64,000 nucleotides of DNA from positions 1,860,001-1,924,000 of the forward strand of contig JANTQA010000076.1 in the NCBI GenBank assembly GCA_027625915.1. The letters are read 5' to 3'. Numbering within the stretch: the stretch's first letter is position 1; each line of letters opens with the position of its first letter. The position numbers and the translations under genes are program-made. The stretch comes from Anaeramoeba flamelloides (lineage: Eukaryota > Metamonada > Anaeramoebidae). The notes under the pieces were generated by a model. It was not told the DNA's origin, did no database searches, and saw only the letters and a program-made list of their open reading frames with translations. Positions 21,866 to 33,552 of the stretch are shown one piece after another.

Positions 21866-22385
21866 AAACTCCATTTCACTCAAAGGTACCCAGTCGAAAA
21901 AGAAAAATTAACTTTTTGTTTTAAGAATCAACCAAATTTAGATGCTTTAGAAATAATAAACTTTATATTAAAGTTGATAATCATCAATGAAATACCTGAA
22001 TAAACGATAAATTTCCAAAAAATAAAAAAACAGTAAAAAAAAAAATGTATCCCTTTTATAATAATGACTAATGTAAATTTTCTCAATTTCTTAAGAAAAT
22101 TAAACTTTTTGACAATAAGATTTTTTATTGATATTATTAACATTTCAAAGGAAAATACAACTTCAAACAATTCTTTATGTTAATTTGAAGTTTCAAACAT
22201 TTTTTAATTAAATTTCTTAAAAAAGTAAAAAACATAAAAAAAAAATTTCAAAATACAAAAAAAAAACAAATTTATAAAAAAGAGAAAAAATGATTTTGAT
22301 CTAAAAATTAGAAATCTATTTTGAAACGAATAATGAATTAAAATCATAGAATATTTCTATTTCTTCATTAAAACTGCCCCCCCCC
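21866..22385 (-). mobile_element. Inverted-repeat element, family B, copy 2
   Basis: Inverse copy of 5358-5930. It begins AAACTCCATTTCACTCAAAG and carries the reverse complement of TTTTTAGATCAAAATCATTT near 22300. The far end has a run of 13 C where other copies have GGGGCCC in the reverse sense, so that terminus is altered. Confidence 0.65.
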
Positions 22386-23930
22386 CCCTAGACTGGAAAA
22401 AAAATTCATAATTATCTCTGAAATGTAGTTTATATTTGTTCAAAAAATAAATAGAAAATATTTTAATATTTTGTTTTCGAATCAAAAAAACTATGACCAA
22501 AAATAAATATATTTTTAATAAACCTAAAACTCAAATAAATTTATCCTTATTATAACCTTTTTGATTTTATTATGTGTATAAATAATAATAATAATAATAT
22601 TGTTAAATAAATTAAACACTTTTAGATATTGTTAAATAATCCAGTAAATAATATGACTAAATAGTTTTTAAAAATGAAAAATAATAATAATAATAATTAA
22701 AATGACAATTATAGTAAGAATAGTAAATAACAATAATCTAAATTATAATATTAGTAATAATTCCATTAAGATGATATAAATACACAAAGAATAGCATCTT
22801 CAATTATATTTATCATTCAATACCAATAACAGAAAGAACAAGAACAAAAATAATTTTAATAATATCTATATACTTGTTTATTTTATAATATTCCATACTG
22901 ATTTTTTTTCTTATTCACAAATTATTGAAATTAAATAGTTCACATTCCCAATTTTTCTCTTTTTCATTATTTTTTATTTTTTTTTAATAAATTCTCTTTT
23001 TTAAGAGCAACTCAAAAAAAATCTTAATAATGTTTAATTTCTATTATCAATTTTTTCTAATAAAAAAAATAATTGTGGTCATTTTGTGAATTTCACTACC
23101 GATATTTAAATTTTTTTTTTTTTTTTTTACAGTTCATAAAAATTTTTTTATTGTTTTTCAACAAGATATACATTAAATTCATTTCCATAATTTGTTTTCA
23201 ATAATTTTGATGTAATATATTTATAAAATAATATATGTTTTCTTCAAGATAAAAATATTTTTAAAGATATTTGAACAAAAAAAGTTCTGATTATCAATTG
23301 TATTCAAAATATAAAAAAAATTGGTATTTTTTCAAAATAAAATAAATATAAGGGAGATTTTTCTTTATTCTTTGAAGAAAAAATACTATTTGGGTTTCAG
23401 AAAAAAGAATTTAAAAAAAAAATAATTATGTTTTTTTTTATTTTATTTTATTTAAGAAGTAAAGAAATGATAAACAATTTAGTGTAATTCAATAAATAAT
23501 TTACTTTTATATACCAAATAGGGTCATAAAAATTTAGTTTTGAGATCATTAATTGGTATATTTCTCGTATTTTAGAGTACTTACAAAGTTCTTTGTATTT
23601 TAATCCTTATCAATATTTAGATAATATAACCTTTATACATTCAGAATTATAATTAATAAAAACACAAATAATCTTTTTTTATTTTATTTTTGATTCAGAG
23701 AATTAAAAAATCTTATAAATAAAATATAAAAAAATTGTAAGAATAACTAAAATTTTCCAGAATTAAAAAAAAGATCAAAATAAAATATTTTGCTCTGTTT
23801 GGTACATTTTTAAAAACTGAAAGGGGTGTCATAAAAAAATAAAAACATAATATTTTGATTTAAAATAAATAATAATTCTTTATCCAGAATTATAAAAAAA
23901 TTGATTAATAATTTTTCAATAAATATTTAT

Positions 23931-24127
23931 TACAGTTGGATTCAATTTTAAGACACCAACTTTCAACGGAATATGGGCGCAATAAAATCTCAAATTAAGG
24001 TTTAAAATTTTGATTTTTTTTTACAGGAATATTTTTATTTGAATTTGAATTTTGAGTTTTAATTTGAGATTTTTTGTATTCATTAAATTTTGTTCAAAGT
24101 TTTTTTCTTAAAAGTGAAACTGATTTT
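23931..24127. mobile_element. TA-flanked palindromic MITE, family C, copy 2
   Basis: Starts TACAGTTGGATTCAATTTTA and ends TTAAAAGTGAAACTGATTTTA. It shares ACCAACTTTCAACGGAAT and AAATCTCAAATTAAGG with the other copies. It is more diverged than the copies at 51592 and 62273. Confidence 0.65.
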
Positions 24128-25102
24128 AATCTCTATTAAATTGTTTTTCAATGTAAATATGTTAAGACCTTAATCTTAAAGGTGTTTTTCATAACTTTTT
24201 ACTATTATATTTGAAAAAAATACTGAATAATAAAAAGTTTTGTTTAGATTATCAACTAGCAACCAAATATATAAATGATAATCAATTTATTATTAACCTT
24301 TAACCGTTATTTTTAGTAATTGTATTTAAAATTTGAAAAAATATCAAATTTTGTATTTTACAAAAAAAAATCCATATGAATATCGATTATTTCGAATTAA
24401 TTTTAATAATGACTCTTAAACTCTTTATAACTTTAATTTTGATAGAAGACTATTTTTATACAAATTTTTTATAATAAATGATAAAAAAAAACTTAAAGAA
24501 AATATAAACTATAATAAATAATTATAAAATAAGAATATTATGATTATACTAATAGATTGTTTTCATTATTCCAAGGGTTTATTGATTTTCTCAATACAAT
24601 TAAAAATAATATACTTTATATTCTTTGGAAGATTTCAAAAAAAAATAATTCGAGATAAATTTTATTATTAATTTAAAATTGGTATATTAGTTAGAATTTT
24701 GATACAACTAGATAAGTTTTCAAGACTGTAAATAGGATTTTTTTTTTGATATCTAATAGATTTTTTTATCTTTTTCAGATTTTTAAATATGCCATTTATC
24801 ACCAAATAAAAATTAAAAAAACCTTAATTGATCGAAAATAGAAGATTGAAAATCAGCAAAATTCAATTAAATATAATAAGATCAATTTTAGACTAAAAGA
24901 AAATAATTTTTTTTCAATTAAATAAATTTAAGCTTTTAAAAAATACAAAACAAGAAAAAGATTAATTTTTTTTATTTTCGAAAAACTCTGAATGGAAAAG
25001 ATAAATAAACTTCAAATGCTTACCATTAATTTGGATTATTTTTTTAAAATTACTAAAGTTGATTTTGAAGTTCTTCTTTTTATGAGTGTGAGCTACTCTA
25101 TT

Positions 25103-25804
25103 AAAATCTGTTTCAGTCAAAGGTGCCCAACGATTTTTTCAAATATCAATTATTTTATATAATTGGCCTTTGAAGAACAAATAAGAAATAAACAGAATAA
25201 TACACATCAAAGAAATGTTTATACCTGTCTGAAAGAAAACTAATTAATCAATAAATTTTCTTAAAAATTTCAAGACTCAAATTCTTAGGGAACATTGAGA
25301 AAAACAACAATGTTCGTTTTGAACTTCTACTGGTATTTGAATAATAAATATGAAACATTTTTCACTTCATTTTTCATACTTTTCTTTTAGAAATTAAGCC
25401 CCCAAAGAAATTTTGTTGGTATTTGTGTTCTCTATTTGAAAAAGGAAATGAAAATGAAGTGAAAATTTTTCACATTTATTAAACAAATATCAAGATCAAA
25501 GATCGAATTGAATTGCAATAGAAATCAATAGATTTCTCAAAAATCTTTACATGGTTCCAATGACATTAGAATAACACGTTTTTACCAAGTGACTATTGAT
25601 CTTGCAATAAAAAATTTTGTGCAAATGAATGACGGGTTTAAAAAAAAAATTGAAAAAAAAAAACAAAAATGTGTAGAAATGTGAAAAAATGATTTCAATT
25701 TTGAAATTTTCCAAAATAAAATTTTTCTTCTAATATCTATGCAAACCCTTTAAACACGTGTGTTATACCATTACAACTGGGCCCCTTTGACTGAAAAATA
25801 GTTT
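25103..25804. mobile_element. Inverted-repeat element, family B, copy 3 (about 702 bp)
   Basis: Ends TTTCAGTCAAAGGTGCCCA on the left and, reverse-complemented on the right, TTTCAGTCAAAGGGGCCCAG. Interior matches the 45010-45250 fragment (ATGATTTCAATTTTGAAATT-like; CATTAGAATAACACGTTTTT). No coding capacity. Confidence 0.7.
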
Positions 25805-26405
25805 ATATTAATGAAATTTGGAGTATTACACATACACTTGTATTTAATTTAACAAAATTAAATATGATCATTTAATATTAAATATGATAATAAAATAAGA
25901 AGGGAACTGGTTCCAAATATACGAAAAGTCAGACTAAAAACTTTTTTAAATCGTACAAAAGAAAATTGATTGTATAATTTACTTTGTGATAAAATATAAT
26001 GAGAAAAAATTATATATCTATTAAGGTAATTTTCTTAATTATCTTTTTTCTTGGTTCATAAATGTATTGAATGTCTTACATTAAAAATATAAGAATAAAT
26101 CAACTGACCAATAAAATATTTAAAGAAGATATAAACTCAATCATTATCTTCCGAACCCTTAAATTTTTTTACACAAATAATTTTACACTAAATCGATATA
26201 TCCGATTTGGAGGACAATTTTGAATTATTTTAATTGTATTTAATTTTAAACAAAGGCTTTCTAGAAATGGAAAAGAAAAACAACACAATAATCATTTTTT
26301 TTAAAAATTTTTGCTCTTTTCAAAACAAAAAAAACAACAAAACACAAAAATTAATAAAAAATTTATCAAATTTAACCAACAACAACGACCGAAAAAGCCA
26401 GGAAT

Positions 26406-29400
26406 ATGTCAAATTTTGAAAGGAAATTACAAAAAAGAAAAAAAAAGTATCTGCGTACATCTGATCGTGAAAGTTCTGTAATTAGAAGAGAATCCTTAGC
26501 CTATTCAATCTCAAAAAATAAACGAGAAAAAAACCTTCTGAAAAAAAGAATGTTACCTCAGCCTACTTCCACGATTAAGATCTCGGCTAATTTCACTGAG
26601 TGGGAAAAAATACCTTTACCCAAAGTAAGTTAATCGATCCTTTTCATTTGTCTTTTATCTTTTATCTTTTATCTTTTTTTATTTTTCTTGTCATTTTTTG
26701 ATAATTATTTTCAAAGAAAACTCATTTTATTCAAACTGAAATATCTACACTCTAAATCTCTTCTTGTAAAAACAAATCCAATGAATAAATAAACAAACCA
26801 AAAATTAGCCTGTTGAATTATTCAAATATAAAAGAATTTTTCAAAAAGGAACAAAAATGGAAATATACAAGCATCTATTTCTAATTAGAAAGCTTGTAAG
26901 CAAAGGAACGAAGAATTCATATAACATGGTGATTGCCTCTGGAATTATTGAAGAATTGACAGAGTATCTGAGTGAATTTGATGATCCCTATCTCCAAGTA
27001 AAAAAATACGGTTTTTCTGATTGCGCTTTGTGTTTAGACACAATTCCCTTTCTTTTCTTTTCTTATTTTTTTTTTTTTCAAAATCCCCTTTCATCTTGTC
27101 GAATAAAAAACTAAAACAAAAACAAATCAAACAACACAAATAGATTGAAACTGTAAGAATTTTGGGCCACATGGCGGAATCAAACCAAGCCTCGAATAGA
27201 ATTTTCTATGAATATGAATTAATCCCAAAATATATAAAATTATTAAATACTAAGCGCACAGAAATTTTTGAACATGCAATTTGGACTCTAAGCTCAATGG
27301 CTAATTTTAAGGATCAATATAGAGAAAACATACTTGATCAAAAAGGATCTTTTGAACTAATTTTTCGTGCTTTGAAGTTTGAAAAACCACCAATTAGCTT
27401 ACTAAAACATTTTACTTTCTTGCTTTTCAATTTATCACAAACAATGAAACTAAAACACACAAAACTTGTAAATATCCTTTTTCCTTTTTCCTTTTTCCTT
27501 TTTTTACTTTTCTTGAATTCAAATTGAAGATCAAAAAAGAAATACAGATATTAAACAAGAAATCATTTTTCAGATCTTTCATAAATTGTTTTAATCATTA
27601 CTATTGTGTAATGAATACTGTTATTTTCCAATTAATAGATGAAAATTTTTGTTTCAATTTCCAAAATTAATATTATTTATTACTGTTACAATCAAATTAG
27701 AAGAGTAAAAATTTTGTCTAAGAGTTAACTCAGGTAGTTTAATTTATTGTCTAAAAAAATCACTTCTCACAAATGTTGTCAAGATCTTTGGATTTTCTTC
27801 AACTATATACTAGAAAAATATTTTGAAATGTGAACTAAAAATTTTTATTTTTTAATTTGAAAATAATAGTAAAGATATATTACAATTCTGCGAATTACTA
27901 CTGAATTCAAAACAAGTTGGTACCTTTTTTTCACTGCATTAGATTTATAAACACTGTCATGGAATGACTTAATCAACAATTCAATTGAAAAACTGGGAAA
28001 TTAGCAATTTTAATTATTAACAAAGCAAGTGAAAATAAAAGTCTTGGATACATATCCCAATTCAAAACTTTTAACACACCAAAATTCAATTTTTTTTAAA
28101 AAAATCTTATTAAATAAATTCGATATGAGAAATACAAAATTAGAACCACTAAATAATTGGAATGTTAGCAATTATTTATATATCTCCAATTCCCACAAGA
28201 CAATAAATAAATAATTATCAATCAAAATAAATAAATTATGTGACAAAAATTTTGCAAGAGAGGATTTATTATTAAGGGTTAAATGTTAAAAAAAATACTA
28301 AATCTGATAATGAGAGAATTTTGAAGTGATTAAATTTGTGTCTTCTAATTCAAAGAGTGTCTAGATACCATTAGAGTCTTTAGAAGAATTTGAAACTCAA
28401 ATTTAGTTTTCTAAAATAAAATGAAGAGTCTAAAAAAATGGAAAGAAAGAAAAAAAAGAGTGAAAAAAAAAAATCAATGAAGAAATAAAAAAAAATAAGA
28501 AGAAGAAACTTAAAGTTATTGGATCAGCCGAGTTTGCATGGCTAGGGGTTGCTAGTGATTATTTGTATTTGAGATTCTTTTCCTAATAGTGTGTTGAGTC
28601 ATATAAGCCAAAAAGTTTTATTAGTGATGTCAAAGATTTCTTTTGTGTTCATTTTCCATAGCAATCCATCTGTATCTTCTTGTACAACGACACTGAGGTC
28701 AAAATTTTTGATTTTTTTGAGTTATTTTTTATCTTTCCTTTTAGTTTTTTCACATTTTTGGCATTCCTTATATGAAGTGGTCTATATCGTCAATTTTTTT
28801 GTTACAGCATGGGCATAATTTTTGAGATCTACCCAATTTTTACCATCTGTATGTGTGCATCTATTCAAGATCATTACATACTGATTTTAGTTTGAATAGA
28901 GTTATTGGTGACTTACAGCTTAGGTATGGATGTTTTTCACTAAAGTTGTCTGGAAATTGACTGTTTTTGAAATATTTTTTCATTTTGCAGTTTCCTTTTT
29001 TCATCATCTTGGGACAATTCTACTTAGTCTTGTATAGATTTGATATGAGTCTCATTGAGTTATTTTTTTTGATCTCTTCTTTCTTCATGTTTTCCCAACC
29101 AATGTTCTATAACTTGTCCATTTCCGGGTCTTCTACTAGGTGGTCCAAGTTCAGATGTAGCTATTTCTTGATAAAATTGGTCTTCCTCTTTAGGATCATG
29201 TAGTTTTGTGAGTGATCTGTTCTAGTTTTCCATTTGAGTGTATATGTAGGTGGGTGTACCTAATTGCACTTTGATTATATTCTTTAACTTTATGTTAATC
29301 CAGGTATTTATGTCTTTAATATCTGGGTGGGTTAGATTAAAAACATCTAATCCATATAATACTTGAAATAAAATTAATGTTTTGAAAAGTTGTATTCCTG

Positions 29401-32400
29401 CGTGCATTTGATAATTTGTCATTTGTATATAGATATCGATATCTCTGAGAAAAATATTTTTCGCTTTCTCGAATTTTTTTTTGATATGTGTTTTTTTTTT
29501 GAAGCCATATCCCAAGATATTTATATAAAAAAGTAGTAAAAATTAAAAATAAATTTAAATTTAAAGATATAAGAAAAATATTTACTGATGAATAATTTTG
29601 ATTCGATTAAAAAAGTTCTGTTTAATTTTTATTTCAAATTAAATAGAATTATTCCCTTTCATTAAATATTATAATTTTTGTTTTTGTTTTGCTTGACTGT
29701 TCATTAAACAAAAATTCTTTTTGAATCAAATTTGTCCATTGAGACTAAAAAATATTTTTTTCTCATTATGAAAAAAAAAAAAATAAAAATAAAAGAGTTA
29801 TCAAAGGATATATTTTTAATTATCAAAATTGGTCAAATAGTAAAATTTGATTAAATTGTAATTTTTTCGTATTTTTGAAGCAAAACCCAATTATATTCAT
29901 TTGTATTAATTTTTTTTTATTTTTATTTAAAGAGTTTTCAATGGTTTTAAAAGGGTATATTTTGTGATTAGTTGTATTTAATTTTTGAAACTGTCTAAAG
30001 TCCAAAATTGTTGAAACCATCAATAATAAATACTTTTTAAAAATTTGTTCAAAACTAATTTTTACCACCAAAGTTAAGTGACAAAATTTTATTTACCCTT
30101 TAAAACAAGCGACCTGAGTCCGATTCCTGTATTAATAATTATTTTTTTTTTTTTTCAATACAGGCATAAATTCTCTCTGAGAAACCACCCAAACAAGACC
30201 CTACCATGCTCTAGTACCTTAACATACCTTAACCTTCCCAAAGAGGGTGTTTAAAACCCAATAACCAATGAATTTCAAATAGAATAGATTAATTTTGAAA
30301 AATAGAAAATTTTACTAATTCTGAAATTTTGATGAATTTTGACAATTAATAATTTCTTCCTATCAACTGTTTGTGTTTTATGAATATACCTTATTATTAA
30401 AAATTTTTTCTTTATTTTTTCAATTTTTTAAAAATAAAAATAGTTGGAAGCAAGTTTTGAGTATTTTATTCAAGGTATTTTTTCCGAAGTTACTGAAATT
30501 GTCAAGTATTCTTGTTTAGGTTTAGAAAATCTTTCAACGAATTCTAAAGATTTTACAAAAGGATTGGCAGATCAAAAAAATATAAAACAATTCATTAGAT
30601 TTTTACAGTAAATATTTAATTTTTATTTCTCTCTATTTTATTTTATTTTTTTTTTTATTTTTTTTTTTATATTTTCAAGACAAAACAATGAGGAATTCTG
30701 GATTTTGATCATTCCTATTTCTTTAATTATTTCAATTCATTTCTTTTCAGATATATTTGTGTTATTATTTTGAAGGGTTTTTAAGCGAATATTCTACAAA
30801 ATTATTTTTAAACTAATATAACATTATTTTCAAACACTTTAATAAAAAAAAAGATTAAAAATTTTTTTGAATTAACGAGGAATAATACTAAATTTTCCTT
30901 GTTTATAATCTTCAGTAATTTGAATATAGAAATATTTTGAATCTTCTAATAGAGATAAATTGAACATTTCTATTAAAAATTTTTGTTTTCGCAGTTCGCT
31001 CCATAAATTGAGTGGGATTTTGTTTTCAATTCCATTCAGGTTAAATTTTAAAGTTAAAAATTTTCAAATTCGTTAGATGATTTCTTCACAAAATCAGTGG
31101 TTTTGATAAGTATAAGCTGTATTTTTAATTTAAAATGACAACCCGCATTAATTTTTGGAACTGTAACAGCCGTTTCACTGAGGTGTTAAGCCTTGGAGTT
31201 AAACAGAAAAAATTAAAAAGAAATTCTTGTTAAACATTTAAAGGCTTTTAATATTGAAAATTTCAAAGTTTGTCAAAAACTAGAAAAATCATACTTTTTC
31301 GTGTTTTACATTTTCAACATGATTAAATTTCTTCAATTTGAAACAAAAATTGTTTTCTTTCAGCACAAAATGGATTTAATTCAATTTAATCCAATTTGTG
31401 GTTATTTTATACACCTTTATATTTGTCAAAGTTAGGATTTTGTGATATTCTTTTTATAAAAATGTAATTCATTTGAAAAATGAAAAAAATAAAAAAAAAA
31501 AATCTTCAAGATCTCAAAAAGCGCTAAAGATCTATACTTCGAAACTAACACAGTTGCATTCAAAATTAATAATCCCAACCATATTGATTCAAATTGGATT
31601 GAAGTGTTACTCTTTGACTCTTTTTTCTAAAAATGTCCTTTGATTTTTGATTGTTGATTTTTTCAAGTCTTTCATACTTGAAATATACTTATTTATTTTT
31701 TATTGGAATTATGCACTCATTAAAAATACAAAAGCTTTTTAAAAATTTATAAAAAAAGTTTTTCACTGTAAGGACTAGACCCTTAATTTCAACGTTTCGT
31801 ACCTCGATCGAAATGGTTGTACAATAGTGAATAGATATTATAAGTAATAAATTGTTAAAGGGAAGTCGAACAGTGATACTTTCTGCTTTATATTTTACAA
31901 GTAGCCATTAGTCGTTCATCATCATCCTAAAAGTTAAAAAAAAAAAAAAAAAGTCTTTAAGGGTCTATTCATTTACCATGAAAATGCTCCATACTCAAGG
32001 AGTGACCTGAGACCATAAAGGGTATTCTGAAATAGCCTTTCTTTTGGTTGACAAAATTCAAATAACCAAAAAAAAAATTTCATTGGATCTCATTTGACAA
32101 AAAATTCAACGAAGAAAAATAAGTTTTAAAAAGTTCTCAATTTCAAAAAAATCAAATTTAAAAAAAAAAATTCATCTTTTCTCATTTTCTATTTCCAAAT
32201 AGTTAAATTTCTTTAATTTAAAACAAATTACTTTCTTAAAGTTCGCAATCAATTTGATTCGATTTAATCTGATTTGTGGTTATTTTGTAACCCTCTAAAT
32301 TTGACCAAGTAAGGATATTGTGATATTCTTGAAATAAAAATAACTCATTTGAAAAATGAAAAAAAAGAAAAAAAAAATCACTGAGATCTCAAAAAGCACC

Positions 32401-33552
32401 AAAGAGCAACACTTCAAAACTGACATAGTTGTTTTCAAAATTGTAATTGACAACCATTATAATTGGAAATTGAGTGTCTCTCTTTGGCGCTTTTTTCTAA
32501 AAATGTCCTCATCTTTAGTTGTTGATTTTTGGAGAACGATTGTACGTAATAGGTTGGTTGGTTTTTGATTGGTGTAAGTTTCTATAAAAATTACTAAAAA
32601 GTTTTTTTCCATTTCAGAAAAAAATTTTCACCATAATGACTCGACCCTTAATGTTTTTTTATTAGAATAATAATCAATTCAAATTGATTTAATAGATAAA
32701 TTGGAATTATTTCTATCTTAATAAATTTCATCATTTTTAAATTTATTGTAAATAGAATCACAATATTTCGAAAACTTTATCTATTTCAAAAATTGAAAAG
32801 CAAGAATTCAATAAAAAAAAAATTTTTTTTTAAAGACCAAATATTTTTTTAATTCTTTTATTTTTTCTATTCCTTTTTCTTTTTCTTTTTCTTTTTCTTT
32901 TTCTTTTATTAGATTGGATGATTTTGAATTTCAAATGCCATCATTAAGATGTCTTGGAAATATTATATGTCTTTCTCGAAATGAAATCGATCTTGTCATT
33001 GAAGAAGGTGCTATTCAGATTTTAGTTGAATTATTTCAAAATGGAATTCAATTAATTGAAGAAGAAATATGTTGGATCTTATCAAATATTTGCCTTATTT
33101 CAGCCGATCATATCCAAATGTTATTTGATCAAAAAATTTTACCATTGATTTATGACAAAATTGAAAATTGTGGGTTTGTTACAAAAAAAAACTTGATTTC
33201 GATCCTTTCAAATATTTGTATCAAAGGAAATGACATTCAGATGAATCAATTGTTGAAATATGATATTCTTAAGTTACTTTGTAAAAATTTAGATGTTGAT
33301 GATATCGAATTAAGTATAACTTGTTTAAATGGAATAAAGGCATTATTAATCTATGGTGAATTTTATGATGAAAGCACACAACCACAAAAATCAAATGCTA
33401 TATCTCAGCATATTCGTTCCTTTGGTGGAGACGAAATTATTTTAAAAACGTGCTATCATACAGCAAAACAAGTCACTCAGCTTGCAAGAGTAATTTATGA
33501 AACATATTTACAAAATAATAATAATAATGAAGTGGATATTGAAAATGATTAA
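26406..33552 (+). CDS. Importin alpha (karyopherin alpha), five exons
   Basis: Importin alpha binds nuclear localisation signals through armadillo repeats and hands cargo to importin beta. Exons: 26406-26624, 26809-26997, 27144-27467, 30444-30607, 32913-33552; 1536 nt, 511 residues plus stop, within the usual 500-540. Exon 1 carries a basic importin-beta-binding-like N-terminus (KLQKRKKKYLRTSDRES, then IRRESLAYSI and LLKKRML). Exons 2-5 are armadillo repeats, e.g. IFEHAIWTLSSMANFKDQYR, MPSLRCLGNIICL and EEEICWILSNICLISADHIQ, whose W-x-(L/I)-(S/G)-N pattern matches the cargo-binding Trp/Asn ladder. The end has the typical GG-x-(D/E)-x-I motif (HIRSFGGDEIILKTCYHTA). Introns 1 and 2 are 184 and 146 bp, but introns 3 and 4 are 2976 and 2305 bp and hold mobile elements. 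Donors GTAAGT, GTAAAA, GTAAAT, GTAAAT; acceptors all TAG. The sequence is divergent, yet family and exon phases are secure. Confidence 0.88.
28025..28235 (+). repeat. Dispersed repeat, family I, copy 2
   Basis: Similar to 12840-13110 (AATTCAAAACTTTTAACACA, TATGAGAAATACAAAATTAG, TTAGCAATTATTTATA). Lies in importin alpha intron 3. Confidence 0.5.
28560..29530 (-). mobile_element. LINE (non-LTR retrotransposon) 3' remnant
   Basis: Read on the minus strand, the segment starts with YKYLGIWL (about 29508-29530), the conserved block after the reverse transcriptase palm. It then continues, after a one-frame change, with a typical post-RT region: KKFEKAKNIFLRDIDIYIQM, IQLFKTLILFQVLYGLDVFN, then INIKLKNIIKVQLGTPTYIY (29222-29515). 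Further downstream, across several stops, LCPCCNKKIDDIDHF near 28800 resembles the Cys-His knuckle found near the end of many LINE proteins. The catalytic RT motifs and the 5' part are absent, so it is dead and old. It is inserted antisense in intron 3 of the importin alpha gene. The exact 3' end is uncertain. Confidence 0.7.
31000..31165 (+). repeat. Dispersed repeat, family J, copy 2
   Basis: Similar to 16020-16200 in the same orientation, ending just before the TTAA element at 31186. In importin alpha intron 4. Confidence 0.5.
31186..31786 (-). mobile_element. TTAA-flanked MITE, family E, copy 3 (601 bp)
   Basis: Right terminus (reverse complement) TTAAGGGTCTAGTCCTTACA; left terminus TTAAGCCTTGGAGTTAAACA. 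Both continue into GAAAAA-type sequence, and TTAA is present at both ends. The interior matches the inverse of 13507-14435 (AAGATCTCAAAAAGCGC, CTCTTTGACTCTTTTTTCTA). In importin alpha intron 4. Confidence 0.65.
31957..32651 (-). mobile_element. TTAA-flanked MITE, family E, copy 4 (695 bp)
   Basis: Left end TTAAGGGTCTATTCATTTAC; right end reverse-complemented TTAAGGGTCGAGTCATTATG. It includes CATACTCAAGGAGTGACC, the mirror of the right end of the 13507 copy, and the GATCTCAAAAAGCACCAAAG core. It lies only 170 bp from copy 3 in the same orientation, both within importin alpha intron 4. Confidence 0.75.

Larger units (their letters stand above)
22386..26405. other. Gene-free AT-rich spacer upstream of importin alpha
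   Basis: No plausible gene. It holds trinucleotide AAT runs (about 22590 and 22683), the family C element at 23931 and the family B element at 25103. I see no recognisable promoter motif upstream of the importin start beyond general A/T-richness. Confidence 0.55.

Noticed and set aside
22376-22390. Run of 13 C as a telomere or structural signal
   Set aside because: It is a single homopolymer at the damaged end of a family B element, with no repeat of it nearby.
30105-30180. tRNA gene
   Set aside because: Only a T-arm-like motif is present; no acceptor stem, anticodon arm or D-arm pairs with it.
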